This document shows, one piece after another, positions 34,128-46,414 of a DNA stretch of 64,000 nt (the first letter of the stretch is position 1; the number at the start of each line of letters is the position of its first letter). The translations under genes were made by a program, and so were the position numbers. Source of the stretch: Sphingomonas oligophenolica (GTDB lineage: Bacteria; Pseudomonadota; Alphaproteobacteria; Sphingomonadales; Sphingomonadaceae); the NCBI RefSeq assembly GCF_006438955.1, contig NZ_RCZK01000007.1, forward strand, positions 1 through 64,000, in the 5' to 3' direction. The notes beneath the pieces were generated by a model that saw only the letters and a program-made list of their open reading frames with translations, was not told the DNA's origin and searched no databases.

Positions 34128-35387
34128 ATGGTTTTTGCCCCCACCCGCCGTTCGTTGATCGCCGCGACGCTCGCGGTGCCGCTGATCGCTCGATCGGGTG
34201 TCCTGCGCGCTGCCGAGCCCGACTTATCGGCGTTGTCGGACATCACCCGCGATGCGGTGCCGATCGGCCCGGCGGAACGCGCCGCGCGGTTGCAGCACGC
34301 GCAAGCGCTGATGAAGACGAACGGCATGGCTGCGATCGTGGTCGAATCGGGATCGAGCTTGGTTTATTTCACTGGGGTGCGGTGGAGCCGGAGCGAGCGG
34401 CTGACCGCGGCGGTGATCCCGGTCGAGGGCGAGCCGTGTATCGTCACGCCGTTCTTCGAAGAGCCATCGATCCGCGAATCGCTCGGCGTGCGGGCCGATG
34501 TCCGGGTGTGGCAGGAGGACGAGAACCCGCTTGCGGTGATCGCGGGGTTCCTGAAGGAGCGTAAGCTCGCGGGGCGGGCGGTCGGGATCGAGGAGACAGT
34601 GCGCTTCTTCGCGTTCGACGGGCTGAAACGCGTGCTGCCCGATACGCCGATCGTCAGCGCCAACCCGGTCGTTCGCGGATGCCGGATGATCAAGACCGCG
34701 CCCGAGATCGCGCTGATCCAGCGCGCAACCGACGTCACGATCGCGGCGTATCACTGGACCTACCCGCGGGTTGAGGCGGGGATGACCGGGGGCGAGGTCG
34801 GCGCGCTGATGAATGCGGCAACCCGCAAGCTGGGGGGCGACCCCGAATTCGCGCTGGCGCTGATCGGCCCCGCCGCGGCGCTGCCCCACGGTAGCCGCGA
34901 GGTCCACCGCGTCGTCGATGGCGAGATATTGCTGATGGATTGCGGGTGCACCGTACAAGGCTATCAGTCCGACGTGTCGCGCACCTGGGTCCACGGCGCG
35001 GCGTCGACGGCGCAGCGCACGGTCTGGGATCAGGTCGCCAAGGGACAGCAGGTGGCGTTCGCCGCTGCGACGATCGGCGCGCCGGCGGGGAGCGTCGATG
35101 ATGCGGTGCGCGGCTACTACGCGTCGCTGGGCTATGGGCCGGGGTACAAGCTGCCCGGGTTGTCGCATCGCACGGGTCACGGCATCGGGATGGATGGCCA
35201 TGAGCCGGTCAACCTGGTCCATGGCGAAGCCACGCCACTCGCGGCGGGGATGTGCTTCTCCGACGAACCGGGATTGTATTTGCCGGGCAAGTTCGGGGTG
35301 CGGCTGGAGGATTGTTTCCACATGACGCCGCGCGGCCCCCGGTGGTTCAGCACGCCGCCGATGTCGATCGACCACCCGATCGAATGA
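34128..35387 (+). CDS. Exported M24-family (Xaa-Pro type) peptidase
   Basis: A 419-residue peptidase with a Tat-like signal (TRRSLIAATLAVPLIA, cut near LRAAE), so it is periplasmic. The N-terminal creatinase-like domain is followed by the pita-bread fold. The five metal ligands can be placed: two Asp in MDCGCTVQGYQSDVSRTW, His in HRTGHGIGMDGHE, Glu in EPGLYLPGKFG and Glu in VRLED. The family cuts N-terminal residues before proline or acts as dipeptidase. No clear ribosome site is seen before ATG 34128. It overlaps the next gene (ATGA). Confidence 0.88.
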   Translation: MVFAPTRRSLIAATLAVPLIARSGVLRAAEPDLSALSDITRDAVPIGPAERAARLQHAQALMKTNGMAAIVVESGSSLVYFTGVRWSRSERLTAAVIPVEGEPCIVTPFFEEPSIRESLGVRADVRVWQEDENPLAVIAGFLKERKLAGRAVGIEETVRFFAFDGLKRVLPDTPIVSANPVVRGCRMIKTAPEIALIQRATDVTIAAYHWTYPRVEAGMTGGEVGALMNAATRKLGGDPEFALALIGPAAALPHGSREVHRVVDGEILLMDCGCTVQGYQSDVSRTWVHGAASTAQRTVWDQVAKGQQVAFAAATIGAPAGSVDDAVRGYYASLGYGPGYKLPGLSHRTGHGIGMDGHEPVNLVHGEATPLAAGMCFSDEPGLYLPGKFGVRLEDCFHMTPRGPRWFSTPPMSIDHPIE

Positions 35388-36292
35388 GCGGGTTGCGGGT
35401 TCCGGTGATCGTCAATCGCGACGGTGGCACGGCGGCGGCACTGGGGGAGGCGCTGGCGGATTCGATCGCGGCGGCGTTTGCGGAGGCCGGCGTCGCGATC
35501 GACCTGCGGCTGGTGGCAGGCTGCGACGTCAAGACCGCGGTGCACGATGCGCTCGGGGCGGCGATCGTCGTGGTCGGGGGTGGCGATGGCACCTTGGGAT
35601 GTGCCGCCGATATCCTGGCGGGGACCGAGACGGCGCTGGGTATCCTGCCGGTGGGGACGCGCAACCATCTGGCGCGCGATCTCGGCGTGCCGCTCGACCT
35701 GCCCGGCGCGGCGGCGCTGATCGCAAGCGGCGCGATCCGGCCGATCGACTTGGCGCGCGCGAATGGCGAGGCGTTCATCAACAACGCATCGATCGGGCTC
35801 TATCCCTCGCTCGTCATCGCTCGCGATGCCGAGCGCAAGCGGCTTGCGATTCCCAAATGGCTTGCCGCGCTGCCCGCGAGCTTTGCCGCGCTCAAGCGGA
35901 TCCGGCATCACCGCCTGCGGCTCGACCTGCCCGATTCGTCGCGCGACATCGTCACCCCGATGCTGTTCGTCGGCAATAATCGGTATGCGTTGGGGGCGGG
36001 GCGGCTGGGGCAGCGCGCGGTGCTCGACGCGGGTACGTTGTCGGTGTTCGCGGTCGCGTCGCGGCGACGGCTGGCGCTGGTCGGGTTCGCGCTCCGGATG
36101 CTGGTCGGACGGGTCGATCGCGGCGACGATTTCGCGGCGATCGGCGATTGCCCCACGCTGACCGTGGAGGGGCGGTCGCACGATGTCGACATCGCGCTCG
36201 ACGGCGAGGTCGTGACGATGACGATGCCGATCACCTTTCAAAGCGAACCCGACGCGCTGCGTGTCGTCGCGCCGGTCGACCGCCCCGCTTGA
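35384..36292 (+). CDS. Diacylglycerol kinase catalytic-domain protein
   Basis: A 302-residue lipid-kinase-like protein. The nucleotide-binding motif VVVGGGDGTLGCAA lies at about 62-75, followed by LPVGTRNHLARDLGVPLD, the GT-N-A motif of DgkB/YegS-type kinases, and a C-terminal beta-sandwich with VDIALDGEV. Substrate could be diacylglycerol, sphingoid base or similar lipid; given that sphingomonads make sphingolipids, this is worth noting but unproven. Starts within the stop of the peptidase gene. Confidence 0.87.
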   Translation: MSGLRVPVIVNRDGGTAAALGEALADSIAAAFAEAGVAIDLRLVAGCDVKTAVHDALGAAIVVVGGGDGTLGCAADILAGTETALGILPVGTRNHLARDLGVPLDLPGAAALIASGAIRPIDLARANGEAFINNASIGLYPSLVIARDAERKRLAIPKWLAALPASFAALKRIRHHRLRLDLPDSSRDIVTPMLFVGNNRYALGAGRLGQRAVLDAGTLSVFAVASRRRLALVGFALRMLVGRVDRGDDFAAIGDCPTLTVEGRSHDVDIALDGEVVTMTMPITFQSEPDALRVVAPVDRPA

Positions 36293-36323
36293 GCGACGGG
36301 CCGCGGTCGCCTAAGTCGCCGTC

Positions 36324-38963
36324 ATGATCTCGACCAACGACATTCGCCGCGGCTTCCTCGACTATTTCGGCAGCGCGGGGCACCAGATCGTGCCCTCCGC
36401 CCCGCTGGTCCCGCAGAACGACCCGACGCTGATGTTCGTCAATGCCGGGATGGTGCCGTTCAAGAACGTGTTCACGGGGTTGGAGACGCGCCCCTATGTC
36501 ACCGCGACGAGCAGCCAAAAATGTGTGCGGGCGGGCGGCAAGCACAATGATCTCGACAATGTCGGCTATACCGCGCGACATCACACCTTCTTCGAAATGC
36601 TCGGCAATTTTTCGTTCGGCGATTATTTCAAGGAACGGGCGATCGACCACGCCTGGACGCTGCTGACGAAGATCTGGGGGATCGACCCCAACCGCCTGAC
36701 CGCGACGGTCTATCACACCGACGACGAGGCGTATCGGCTGTGGACCCGGCTGCTCCCCGAGCGCCGGATCATCCGCATCGCGACCAAGGACAATTTCTGG
36801 GCGATGGGTGACAGCGGGCCGTGCGGGCCATGCTCCGAAATCTTTTACGATCATGGCGACCATATTCCCGGCGGCCCTCCCGGCAGCCCCGACGAGGACG
36901 GCGATCGCTTCGTCGAGATCTGGAACCTGGTGTTCATGCAATATGAGCAGGAGGCGAACGAGATCGTCGGTGATCTGCCCAAGCCATCGATCGACACAGG
37001 GATGGGACTCGAGCGGATCGCCGCGGTGCTGCAGGGGGTCCATGACAATTATGATACCGACACCTTCAAGGCGCTGATCGCGGCGTCGGGCGCGCTGACG
37101 CAGACCGCGACCACGGGCGACAACCAGGCGAGTCACCGGGTGATCGCGGACCATTTGCGGACCAGCGGCTTCCTCGTCGCGGACGGCGTGCTGCCCGCCA
37201 ACGAAGGCCGCGGCTATGTGCTGCGCCGGATCATGCGGCGTGCGATGCGTCACGCGCATCTGCTCGGCGCCAAGGACCCGTTGATGCACCGACTCGTCCC
37301 CGCGCTCGTCGCGGAGATGGGCGCGGCCTATCCCGAACTGGTCCGTGCGCAGCCGATGATCGAGGCGACGCTGGTGGAGGAAGAAACGCGGTTCCGCCAG
37401 ACGCTCGACAAGGGATTGAAGCTGCTCGACGAGGCGACCGCGGGGATGACGGCGGGATCGACGCTGGCGGGTGAAACCGCGTTCAAGCTCTACGATACGT
37501 TTGGCTTTCCCTATGACCTGACCGAGGACGCGTTGCGGTCGCAGGGTCTCCACGTCGACCGCGCGGGCTTCGACGCCGCGATGGCGGAACAGAAGCGCGC
37601 CGCGCGCGCCGCGTGGAAGGGATCGGGGGCAAAGGCCTCGGACGATCTGTGGTTCGACATCGTCGAGGAAAGCGGTGCGACCGAATTCCTGGGCTATGGC
37701 GCGGACATTGGTGAAGGCGTCGTCGTCGCGCTGGTCAAGGATGGCGCGCGCGTCGACAGGGCGGGCGAGGGCGACGCGGTCGACGTCATCGTCAACCAGA
37801 CGCCCTTCTATGGCGAAAGCGGCGGTCAGGTTGGCGATGCGGGCACGCTGACCGGGGAGGCGGGGTTTGGCGCGACGGTGCACGATACCTCGAAGCAGCT
37901 CGGCAAATTGTTCGTTCATCACGCCGTCGTCGACGGCGGCACGATCAAGCCGGGCGATCCGGTCAAGCTGCAGATCGACGTCGCGCGGCGGCGCCAGATT
38001 CGCGCCAACCATTCGGCGACGCATCTGCTGCATGAGGCGCTGCGGGTCAGGCTGGGCAAGCATGTCGCGCAGAAGGGGTCGTTGGTCGCGCCCGATCGGC
38101 TGCGCTTCGACGTGTCGCACCCCGTCGCGATGAGCGCCGACGAACTCGCCGCGGTCGAGGCCGCGGTCAACGCGCAGATCCGTGGAAACGGCGCGGTCGA
38201 GACGCGGATCATGACCCCCGACGAGGCGATCGCGATGGGCGCGATGGCGCTGTTCGGCGAGAAATACGGTGACGAGGTCCGGGTCGTGTCGATGGGCCAT
38301 GAGGGCGGCCGGACCTATTCGATCGAATTGTGCGGTGGCACCCACGTCACTGCGCTGGGCGACATCGGGCTGATGAAGGTCGTCGGTGAGAGCGCGGTGT
38401 CGTCGGGCATCCGCCGCATCGAGGCGCTGACCGGCGAGGCGGCGCGCGCGTACCTGACCGGGCGCGACGCGACGCTGCGCGAGGCCGCCGCAACGCTCAA
38501 GACCACCCCCGACGAGGTGCCCGCGCGCGTCGCGGCGCTGATCGACGACCGCAAGCGGCTCGAGCGTGAACTGGCCGAGGCGAAGAAGGCGCTGGCGCTG
38601 GGTGGCGGCGCGGGCGTCGAGGCTGTCGGGCCGGAACGGATCGGCGATATCCAGTTCGTGGGTCAGGTGCTCGACGGGTTCGACGCCAAGGGGCTGCGTG
38701 GCGCGGTCGACGACGCGAAGCAGCGGATGGGATCGGGCGTCGCCGCGATCGTCGCGGTCAACGACGGCCGCGCGTCGATCGCGGTCGGGGTGACCGACGA
38801 TCTGGTGGCGACCCGCAACGCGGTCGACCTGCTGAGGATCGCGGTCGATGTGCTCGGCGGCAAGGGCGGTGGTGGTCGTCCCGACATGGCGCAGGGCGGC
38901 GGCCCCGACGGCGACCAGGCGGCGGCGGCGCTTATCGCGATCCGGGCTGCGTTGGCGGACTAG
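36324..38963 (+). CDS. alaS: Alanine--tRNA ligase
   Basis: A full-length 879-residue synthetase. The aminoacylation core begins with [13 protein letters not shown] and includes [11 protein letters not shown] and the motif [19 protein letters not shown]. The editing domain has the zinc ligands [11 protein letters not shown] and CGGTH, and the C-terminal C-Ala domain includes [16 protein letters not shown]. It charges tRNA-Ala and clears Ser/Gly errors. Single gene, 31 bp after the kinase-like gene; a repeat palindrome follows its stop. Confidence 0.98.
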   Translation: MISTNDIRRGFLDYFGSAGHQIVPSAPLVPQNDPTLMFVNAGMVPFKNVFTGLETRPYVTATSSQKCVRAGGKHNDLDNVGYTARHHTFFEMLGNFSFGDYFKERAIDHAWTLLTKIWGIDPNRLTATVYHTDDEAYRLWTRLLPERRIIRIATKDNFWAMGDSGPCGPCSEIFYDHGDHIPGGPPGSPDEDGDRFVEIWNLVFMQYEQEANEIVGDLPKPSIDTGMGLERIAAVLQGVHDNYDTDTFKALIAASGALTQTATTGDNQASHRVIADHLRTSGFLVADGVLPANEGRGYVLRRIMRRAMRHAHLLGAKDPLMHRLVPALVAEMGAAYPELVRAQPMIEATLVEEETRFRQTLDKGLKLLDEATAGMTAGSTLAGETAFKLYDTFGFPYDLTEDALRSQGLHVDRAGFDAAMAEQKRAARAAWKGSGAKASDDLWFDIVEESGATEFLGYGADIGEGVVVALVKDGARVDRAGEGDAVDVIVNQTPFYGESGGQVGDAGTLTGEAGFGATVHDTSKQLGKLFVHHAVVDGGTIKPGDPVKLQIDVARRRQIRANHSATHLLHEALRVRLGKHVAQKGSLVAPDRLRFDVSHPVAMSADELAAVEAAVNAQIRGNGAVETRIMTPDEAIAMGAMALFGEKYGDEVRVVSMGHEGGRTYSIELCGGTHVTALGDIGLMKVVGESAVSSGIRRIEALTGEAARAYLTGRDATLREAAATLKTTPDEVPARVAALIDDRKRLERELAEAKKALALGGGAGVEAVGPERIGDIQFVGQVLDGFDAKGLRGAVDDAKQRMGSGVAAIVAVNDGRASIAVGVTDDLVATRNAVDLLRIAVDVLGGKGGGGRPDMAQGGGPDGDQAAAALIAIRAALAD

Positions 38964-38988
38964 CGACGCGCGCTGGTTTTACCCAAAA

Positions 38989-39054
38989 CCGTTCGTGCTG
39001 AGCTTGTCGAGGCACGGTGAGTCTCAGGCCCTTCGACAAGCTCAGGGCGAACGG
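38989..39054. repeat. Intergenic palindrome containing a CTGAGCTTGTCGA arm
   Basis: CCGTTCG(T)GCTGAGCTTGTCGAGG runs from 38989 and is answered by CCTTCGACAAGCTCAGGGCGAACGG ending at 39054: an imperfect inverted repeat of about 25 bp arms with a short middle. I recall this core (TGAGCTTGTCGAAGG) as a dispersed intergenic repeat of sphingomonads. It may act as a transcription end for alaS, since it can form a long hairpin, but no T-run follows. Confidence 0.7.
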
Positions 39055-39103
39055 TTCATCGCTTGATCAACCTGAGGTCTTCGCGGTCTATTCGTCCAGC
39101 CAC

Positions 39104-39133
39104 AAAAAAACCCCCGTCATCATGTGACGAGGG
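39104..39133 (-). terminator. Rho-independent terminator of the repeat-containing secreted protein gene
   Basis: Read on the minus strand, CCCTCGTCA (39133-39125) pairs with TGACGGGGG (39119-39111), with one G-T pair and a 5-base loop, followed by seven T (39110-39104). It lies 28 bp beyond the stop at 39161. This is a textbook intrinsic terminator, one of only two clear ones in the window. Confidence 0.85.
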
Positions 39134-39160
39134 CTCTTTAGTATGGATAAGCGTCGACAC

Positions 39161-39913
39161 TCAGTGCGGCGTCGTCGCCTTGGCCTTCGATTTGCCGCTC
39201 ATCGTCGCCTTCGCTCCTGCGGTCGGCGTGGCGGACGGCGCGGGGGCGGTGGTGGTCGCGGGCGCTTCCGGCGGTGCCATCGTGTCGGTCCCGGTCGTGC
39301 CGGTGGTGCCGCTCACTCCCGGCGACGTGGTGGTCGCCGCAGCGCCGGTGGTTGCGTCCGCACCGGTGGTCCCGCCGGAGGCTCCGCTGACCGCGGCGTC
39401 GAACTGCGCCTCGGTCATCGCGATCATCACCTGACCCGTCTGGTTCATCGTGAAACCGTTGGTCGGCAGCTTCACGTCTCCCTTGCTCGTGCTCAACGTG
39501 ACGAGGCTACCGTCGTTGGCCTTGACCGTGCCGATCGGCGCGCCGTTGATGCCGCTGACCGCGGTGCCGGCGACGAGGCGCGACTGGAGCGCGGCTTGCG
39601 CCTGTGCCTGCTGCTGCGCCTGCGCGGCCTGGAGGCTCGCCTTGGTCATCGCCATCGCGAGACCCTTGGCGGTCGCACCGACCGAGGCGGGGGGCACCGC
39701 GACCTTAGTGCCGTCCATGTCGAGCACGATGGCCTGCGCGGTGATGCTGGCAATCGTGCCGATCGGCGTGCCAGCCGAATCGAGTACCGTCGCGCCTACC
39801 GTCGGCGTCTTAGCAGCGGCGGACGGGGCAGCTGCCGGGGGAGCGGTCTGCGCGAGGGCCGCTGCGGGAAGCAGCGATAGGCCACCGGCAATGAGCGTGA
39901 ATCGCGAAATCAT
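39161..39913 (-). CDS. Secreted protein with two PRC-barrel-like repeats and a Thr/Ala/Pro tail
   Basis: A 250-residue exported protein with signal peptide (ISRFTLIAGGLSLLPAAALAQ). Two homologous units of about 60 residues follow: the first begins VGATVLDSAGTPIGTIASI, the second VAGTAVSGINGAPIGTVKA. Each ends in an AM(T)-A-F/L-QAA helix. The first fits a PRC-barrel-like strand pattern. A Gln/Ala linker separates them, and the last 70 residues are low-complexity Thr, Ala, Gly and Pro with a basic end. ATG 39913 (GGAG six bases upstream) is preferred to 39916. Function unknown. Confidence 0.78.
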   Translation of the reverse strand: MISRFTLIAGGLSLLPAAALAQTAPPAAAPSAAAKTPTVGATVLDSAGTPIGTIASITAQAIVLDMDGTKVAVPPASVGATAKGLAMAMTKASLQAAQAQQQAQAQAALQSRLVAGTAVSGINGAPIGTVKANDGSLVTLSTSKGDVKLPTNGFTMNQTGQVMIAMTEAQFDAAVSGASGGTTGADATTGAAATTTSPGVSGTTGTTGTDTMAPPEAPATTTAPAPSATPTAGAKATMSGKSKAKATTPH

Positions 39914-39978
39914 CATAATCTCCTGAATTGTCCTTGATTAAACGTTGAGGGGCCGGAACGGGTTCCCTCCCGAGGCGG

Positions 39979-40328
39979 TCATCCGGCGATGGGGAGCCTC
40001 GGTCTGCCGCTGTCATCATGCTGGAGCGGGCCGTACGCCGTCACGGTTTCGAGGAGTAGCGGGGTGTACAGATGCGGGAACAGATCGCCGCCACGCGCGG
40101 CCTCCCATTTCAACGCATCGCCGAACGACCCCAGGTCGACCGCCGCGATCGACAGCCCCGTCTGGCCGGCATAATGTTTGTCGAGCGTGCCCGGCAGCTG
40201 CGCCTCGGTCGACAGGTGAATGAAGCCGTCGGCACGATCGACCGGGGAGCCCTCGAACCGCCCGTCGCGCTCGAGTTGCGCGAGTTGATCCGCGGTCAGC
40301 ACCTTGTACGCGGTCAAGGGGTGCGCGG

Positions 40329-40332
<4 letters not shown>
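39979..40332 (-). CDS. DUF952-family protein
   Basis: A 117-residue soluble protein matching DUF952: AYKVLTADQLAQLERDG, DGFIHLSTEAQLPGTLDKHY and a late LFPHLYTPL. The fold is related to ADP-ribosyltransferase-like proteins by my recollection, but no activity is established. It starts within the gyrA stop codon (ATGA), so it is translated from the gyrA transcript. Confidence 0.87.
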
Positions 40333-43103
<2,771 letters not shown>

Positions 43104-43165
43104 AATATGACGCTTTCAGATTGTTACAGAGAAGTCACATCCTTCTAGAACGCTCCGGTCCCGAT

Positions 43166-43199
43166 GTCACGCGCGCGTCCGCGCATCCGCGCGCGCGAC
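43166..43199. repeat. GC-rich inverted repeat upstream of gyrA
   Basis: GTCACGCGCGCG (43166-43177) and CGCGCGCGCGAC (43188-43199) form a 12-bp stem with one mismatch and a 10-base loop. It lies between the SDR gene end and gyrA start, both on the minus strand, so it could end the SDR transcript or affect the gyrA leader. No T-run is present. Confidence 0.4.
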
Positions 43200-43228
43200 G
43201 GGGGGTAAATAAGGCTGGCGTGGACGGG

Positions 43229-43921
43229 TTAGGGCGTGACCTCCTTGCCGTCCCAATCCAACACCTTGCCGCTGTCGGGCGGCTTCAGTGCATCGACGAC
43301 ATCGAGCAGTTGGACCGCGGCGCGCGCCGGGGTAAACAGGGCGCCTGGGCGGACGTTACCCTGGAACGGGCGCGACAACGCGGTGTCGACCGTACCTGGG
43401 TGGAGCGCGACGACGATGCTGCGATCGTTGCGCCGCTTTTCTTCGATCGCGAGCGTGCGGATCAGCTGGTTGAGCGCGGCCTTGGCGGCGCGATACCCGT
43501 ACCAGCCGCCCATGCGATTGTCGCCGATGCTGCCGACCCGTGCCGACAGCGCCGCGAAGACGGTGCGGCCCGTTTTCGGCATCAGCGGCAGGATATGTTT
43601 GGCGACGAGCGCGGGGCCGATCGCGTTGACCGCGATCACTCGCGCCAGTGTTGCGGCGTGGAGATCACGATAGGTTTTCTCAGGCGTGTTCGCGCCCGCC
43701 TGGAGCAGGCCGGTGGCGACGATGACCAGATCGGGTGCGTGTGTCAGACGGGCCGCGGCGGCGGCGATGCTGGCTTCGTTCTCGATATCAATATGCCGGT
43801 CGCCCGCGAAGGATCGGGCCAGCGCGGTGACCGCGACATCCTCGTCCTGCAATGCCTCGACCAGCGCCGCGCCGATCCCGCCCGACGCGCCGATGACCAG
43901 CGCATGGCGCGGCGCGGTCAT
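43229..43921 (-). CDS. SDR-family oxidoreductase (C-factor-like)
   Basis: A 230-residue short-chain dehydrogenase. The nucleotide motif is VIGASGGIGAALV (about 9-21), followed by a short acidic HIDIENE that suggests NAD-type binding. The active site has the serine in ALSARVGSIGDN and YGYRAAKAA (YxxxK). It resembles the CsgA/C-factor group; the substrate is unknown. Its ATG at 43921 lies in the stop codon of yaaA (ATGA), so the two are cotranscribed. Confidence 0.85.
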   Translation of the reverse strand: MTAPRHALVIGASGGIGAALVEALQDEDVAVTALARSFAGDRHIDIENEASIAAAAARLTHAPDLVIVATGLLQAGANTPEKTYRDLHAATLARVIAVNAIGPALVAKHILPLMPKTGRTVFAALSARVGSIGDNRMGGWYGYRAAKAALNQLIRTLAIEEKRRNDRSIVVALHPGTVDTALSRPFQGNVRPGALFTPARAAVQLLDVVDALKPPDSGKVLDWDGKEVTP

Positions 43922-44658
43922 CGGGCGAAGCGCCAGCGGTTCGGGTCGCTCGTCGTGGCATCGAACCGGTAGCCGCCAGTATCGAAACCCTTCATCGCCT
44001 CGATCGCGTCGATGCGATGTTCCACCAGCCAGCGTGCCATCATTCCGCGTGCCTTCTTGGCGTAGAAACTGACGAACTTGCCGCCGTCGTGGAAGTCGAC
44101 GTCGATCACGCGGACCGAGGCGGGGAGGCGACCATCGACCGCGGCCCAATATTCCTGGCTGGCGAGGTTGAGCACGGCGCCCGAGCCCTCCGCTTCGACA
44201 TCGGCGGACAGCATCGTGGCGATGCGGTCGCCCCACCAGTCGGTCAACGCCTTGCGACGCGGTGCCCAGCGGGTGCCCATTTCCAAGCGATAGGGCTTCA
44301 TCGCGTCGAGCGGACGGAGCAGGCCGTAGAGCCCCGACAACATTCTCACATGATCTTGCGCGAAATCGATCGCCGGGTCTTCCAGCGTCGGCGCGTCGAG
44401 CCCGGTATAGACGTCGCCCGCGAACGCGAAGAGCGCGGGCCGCTCCGGTGCATCGGAAAAAGCAGCGAAGCGATCGGCGTTGAGCTTCGCCAGTGCGGGC
44501 GAGATGTGCATCAGTTCGCGCAGGCGCTTCTGGGTCAGGTTGGCGGCTGCGGCGGCGAGTCGCGTGGCCTCGTCCGCGAAGCGCGGCACGGTGGCGGCGA
44601 CATCGGGCAGCGGGGTCTCGTAATCGAGCGTCTTGGCGGGGGAAAGGGTCGCGATCAT
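43918..44658 (-). CDS. yaaA: YaaA-family peroxide stress protein
   Basis: A 246-residue DUF328/UPF0246 protein. Typical stretches are SPAKTLDYETPLPD at the N-terminus, FAFAGDVYTGLDA in the middle, LSGLYGLLRPLDAMKPYRLEMG and FVSFYAKKARGMMARW near the end. In E. coli YaaA lowers free iron and protects DNA during hydrogen peroxide stress. The start at 44658 (MIATLSPAKTL) is chosen from family alignment. OxyR elsewhere in the window is a possible regulator, but no site was identified. Confidence 0.92.
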   Translation of the reverse strand: MIATLSPAKTLDYETPLPDVAATVPRFADEATRLAAAAANLTQKRLRELMHISPALAKLNADRFAAFSDAPERPALFAFAGDVYTGLDAPTLEDPAIDFAQDHVRMLSGLYGLLRPLDAMKPYRLEMGTRWAPRRKALTDWWGDRIATMLSADVEAEGSGAVLNLASQEYWAAVDGRLPASVRVIDVDFHDGGKFVSFYAKKARGMMARWLVEHRIDAIEAMKGFDTGGYRFDATTSDPNRWRFAR

Positions 44659-44833
44659 GGGGCCGCGATTAGCCGGACGGCCGCTGGGGTTCAACGGCGC
44701 GCGTTCAATCCCGGTTCACGCGCTGGTGGGCATTACGGCGCGGTGTAGCCCGTCGCCCGCCTCGCTTGAACCGCCGGAGACGGAGCATTACAGCGGCCCG
44801 GTCGTTGGGACGGAAATGCCCCTTAGGAGATAT

Positions 44834-46210
44834 ATGCGCATGTTGAAGTTTTCCACGCTCGCGATGGCAGCGCTGCTCGCCACGAGCGCCAGCGGCCTGA
44901 TGATCGCCGCGCCCGCCACGGCACAGAAGAATAAGAAGGACGACAAGCCCGGGTTCAAGCTGAGCAAGCCGGTCGTTGCCGTCGCCGCGCCCGCGCAGAC
45001 CGCGATCCGCGCCGCCTCGACGAGCGCCATCGCGGCGCAGCAGGCGACCGATCCCGCGGCAAAGCAGACCGCGATCGCGACGGCGCAGCAGAATATCGCC
45101 ACCGCCGAGCCACTGGTCGGCCAGGTCGAGGCCGCGGCGACCACCGACGACGACAAATATGTGGCCGCGGCGTTGCGCTATGATTTCGAGAATTTGAAGC
45201 TGGCGGTGGCGCAGGCGGTCAATCCCAAGGCGCCGATCGACGAGACGGTGCTGGCCAAGCCGCTCGACGCGCTGATTGCGTCAGCGAGCACGCCGCAGGC
45301 GGATAAGGCCAAATATATCTATCGCCGCGGTATATTGGCATTCAACGGTGGCCAGTATCCGGTCGCGATCCAGTATCTGACGCAGGCCAAGCAGGCGGGC
45401 TATACCGATCCCAATCTTGACCCGCTGATTATCAAGGCGAAGCTGCAGGGCGGCAATCCTACCGAGGGGCTTGCCGATCTCAACGCCACGCTGAAGGCGC
45501 AGGAGGCGGCAGGCCAGAAGCCGACCGAGGAATATTATCGCTACGCTATTGCCAAGTCGAACCAGCAAAAGAACGTGGCTCTAACTGTCGATTTGCTTCA
45601 GCGCTATATTGCGGCCTATCCGACGCCCAAGAATTGGCGCGAGGTCTTGTTTACCTATGGCCTGCAGAAAGATTCGGCGGCGCAGTTGGATCAGAACCAG
45701 CGGCTCGACGCGTTCCGGCTGATGCGCCAGACCAACGCGCTCGCGGATCAGTATGATTACGAGGAATATGGCAACCTTGCCTACACCCGCGGCCTGCCGA
45801 CCGAAGCACAATCGGTGGTGAAGGCGGGCCTGGCATCGGGCAAGATCCCCGCGAGTAGCTCGGTGTCCAAGCAGTTGGTAGCGGACTCGGCGACCGCGAT
45901 CCGCAACGAAGGTGCGCTGTCGTCGAGCGAGACGAAGGCCAAGGCTTCGAAGGACGGCAAGGTCGCGGCGCAGACCGCTGATGCGTATCTGGGCGATGGC
46001 AACAACGCCAAGGCGATCGAACTCTACAATCTGGCGCTCACCAAGGGTGGGGTGACGACTGACGAGGTTAATCTCCACCTCGGTATCGCGCAGGCGCGCA
46101 GTGGCGACAAGGCGGGGGCAATGGCCTCGTTTGATAAGGTTACCGGCCAGCCGCGCGCCGCGATCGCGGGGTTTTGGAAGGTCGCGCTCAACAGTAAATC
46201 CGTGGGCTGA
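44834..46210 (+). CDS. Exported TPR-like repeat protein
   Basis: A 458-residue protein with a signal peptide (residues 1-30, ending PATAQ) and AGGAG four bases before ATG 44834. The mature part is mainly helical with TPR-like units, for example AKYIYRRGILAFNGGQYPVA and AADAYLGDGNNAKAIELYNLAL-type sequence near the end. A Lys-rich linker (KNKKDDKPGFKLSKP) follows the signal. It probably works in the periplasm as a protein scaffold. Alone in its transcript and ending at a clear terminator. Confidence 0.8.
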   Translation: MRMLKFSTLAMAALLATSASGLMIAAPATAQKNKKDDKPGFKLSKPVVAVAAPAQTAIRAASTSAIAAQQATDPAAKQTAIATAQQNIATAEPLVGQVEAAATTDDDKYVAAALRYDFENLKLAVAQAVNPKAPIDETVLAKPLDALIASASTPQADKAKYIYRRGILAFNGGQYPVAIQYLTQAKQAGYTDPNLDPLIIKAKLQGGNPTEGLADLNATLKAQEAAGQKPTEEYYRYAIAKSNQQKNVALTVDLLQRYIAAYPTPKNWREVLFTYGLQKDSAAQLDQNQRLDAFRLMRQTNALADQYDYEEYGNLAYTRGLPTEAQSVVKAGLASGKIPASSSVSKQLVADSATAIRNEGALSSSETKAKASKDGKVAAQTADAYLGDGNNAKAIELYNLALTKGGVTTDEVNLHLGIAQARSGDKAGAMASFDKVTGQPRAAIAGFWKVALNSKSVG

Positions 46211-46237
46211 CCCGGGCGATCAGTATCGACCAAATGA

Positions 46238-46270
46238 GGGGCGGTTGTGGCAACGCGATCGCCCCTTTTT
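46238..46270 (+). terminator. Rho-independent terminator after the TPR-like gene
   Basis: GGGGCG (46238-46243) pairs with CGCCCC (46260-46265), with a 16-base loop that can fold further, followed by five T (46266-46270). It lies 28 bp after the stop codon at 46210. Confidence 0.75.
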
Positions 46271-46414
46271 GTTGAGGTTGTTACTTCCGCCGGATTGAGG
46301 GACGGGGCTGGCTCGAAGAGAGCGACAGTGACATGGATGGTGCAGAAATAATATCGGTCGTTTCTGCCGACCGTCTCGCGCCGCGACAGCGGCGGCGAAA
46401 CGATCTACCGCGCT

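Noticed and set aside
36231..38345. 704-codon minus-strand frame opposite alaS
   Set aside because: Antisense of alaS; reads as low-complexity Arg/Asp/His sequence and has no ribosome site.
43166..43199. Intrinsic terminator upstream of gyrA
   Set aside because: The stem is good but lacks any T-run on either strand, so it is listed only as an inverted repeat.
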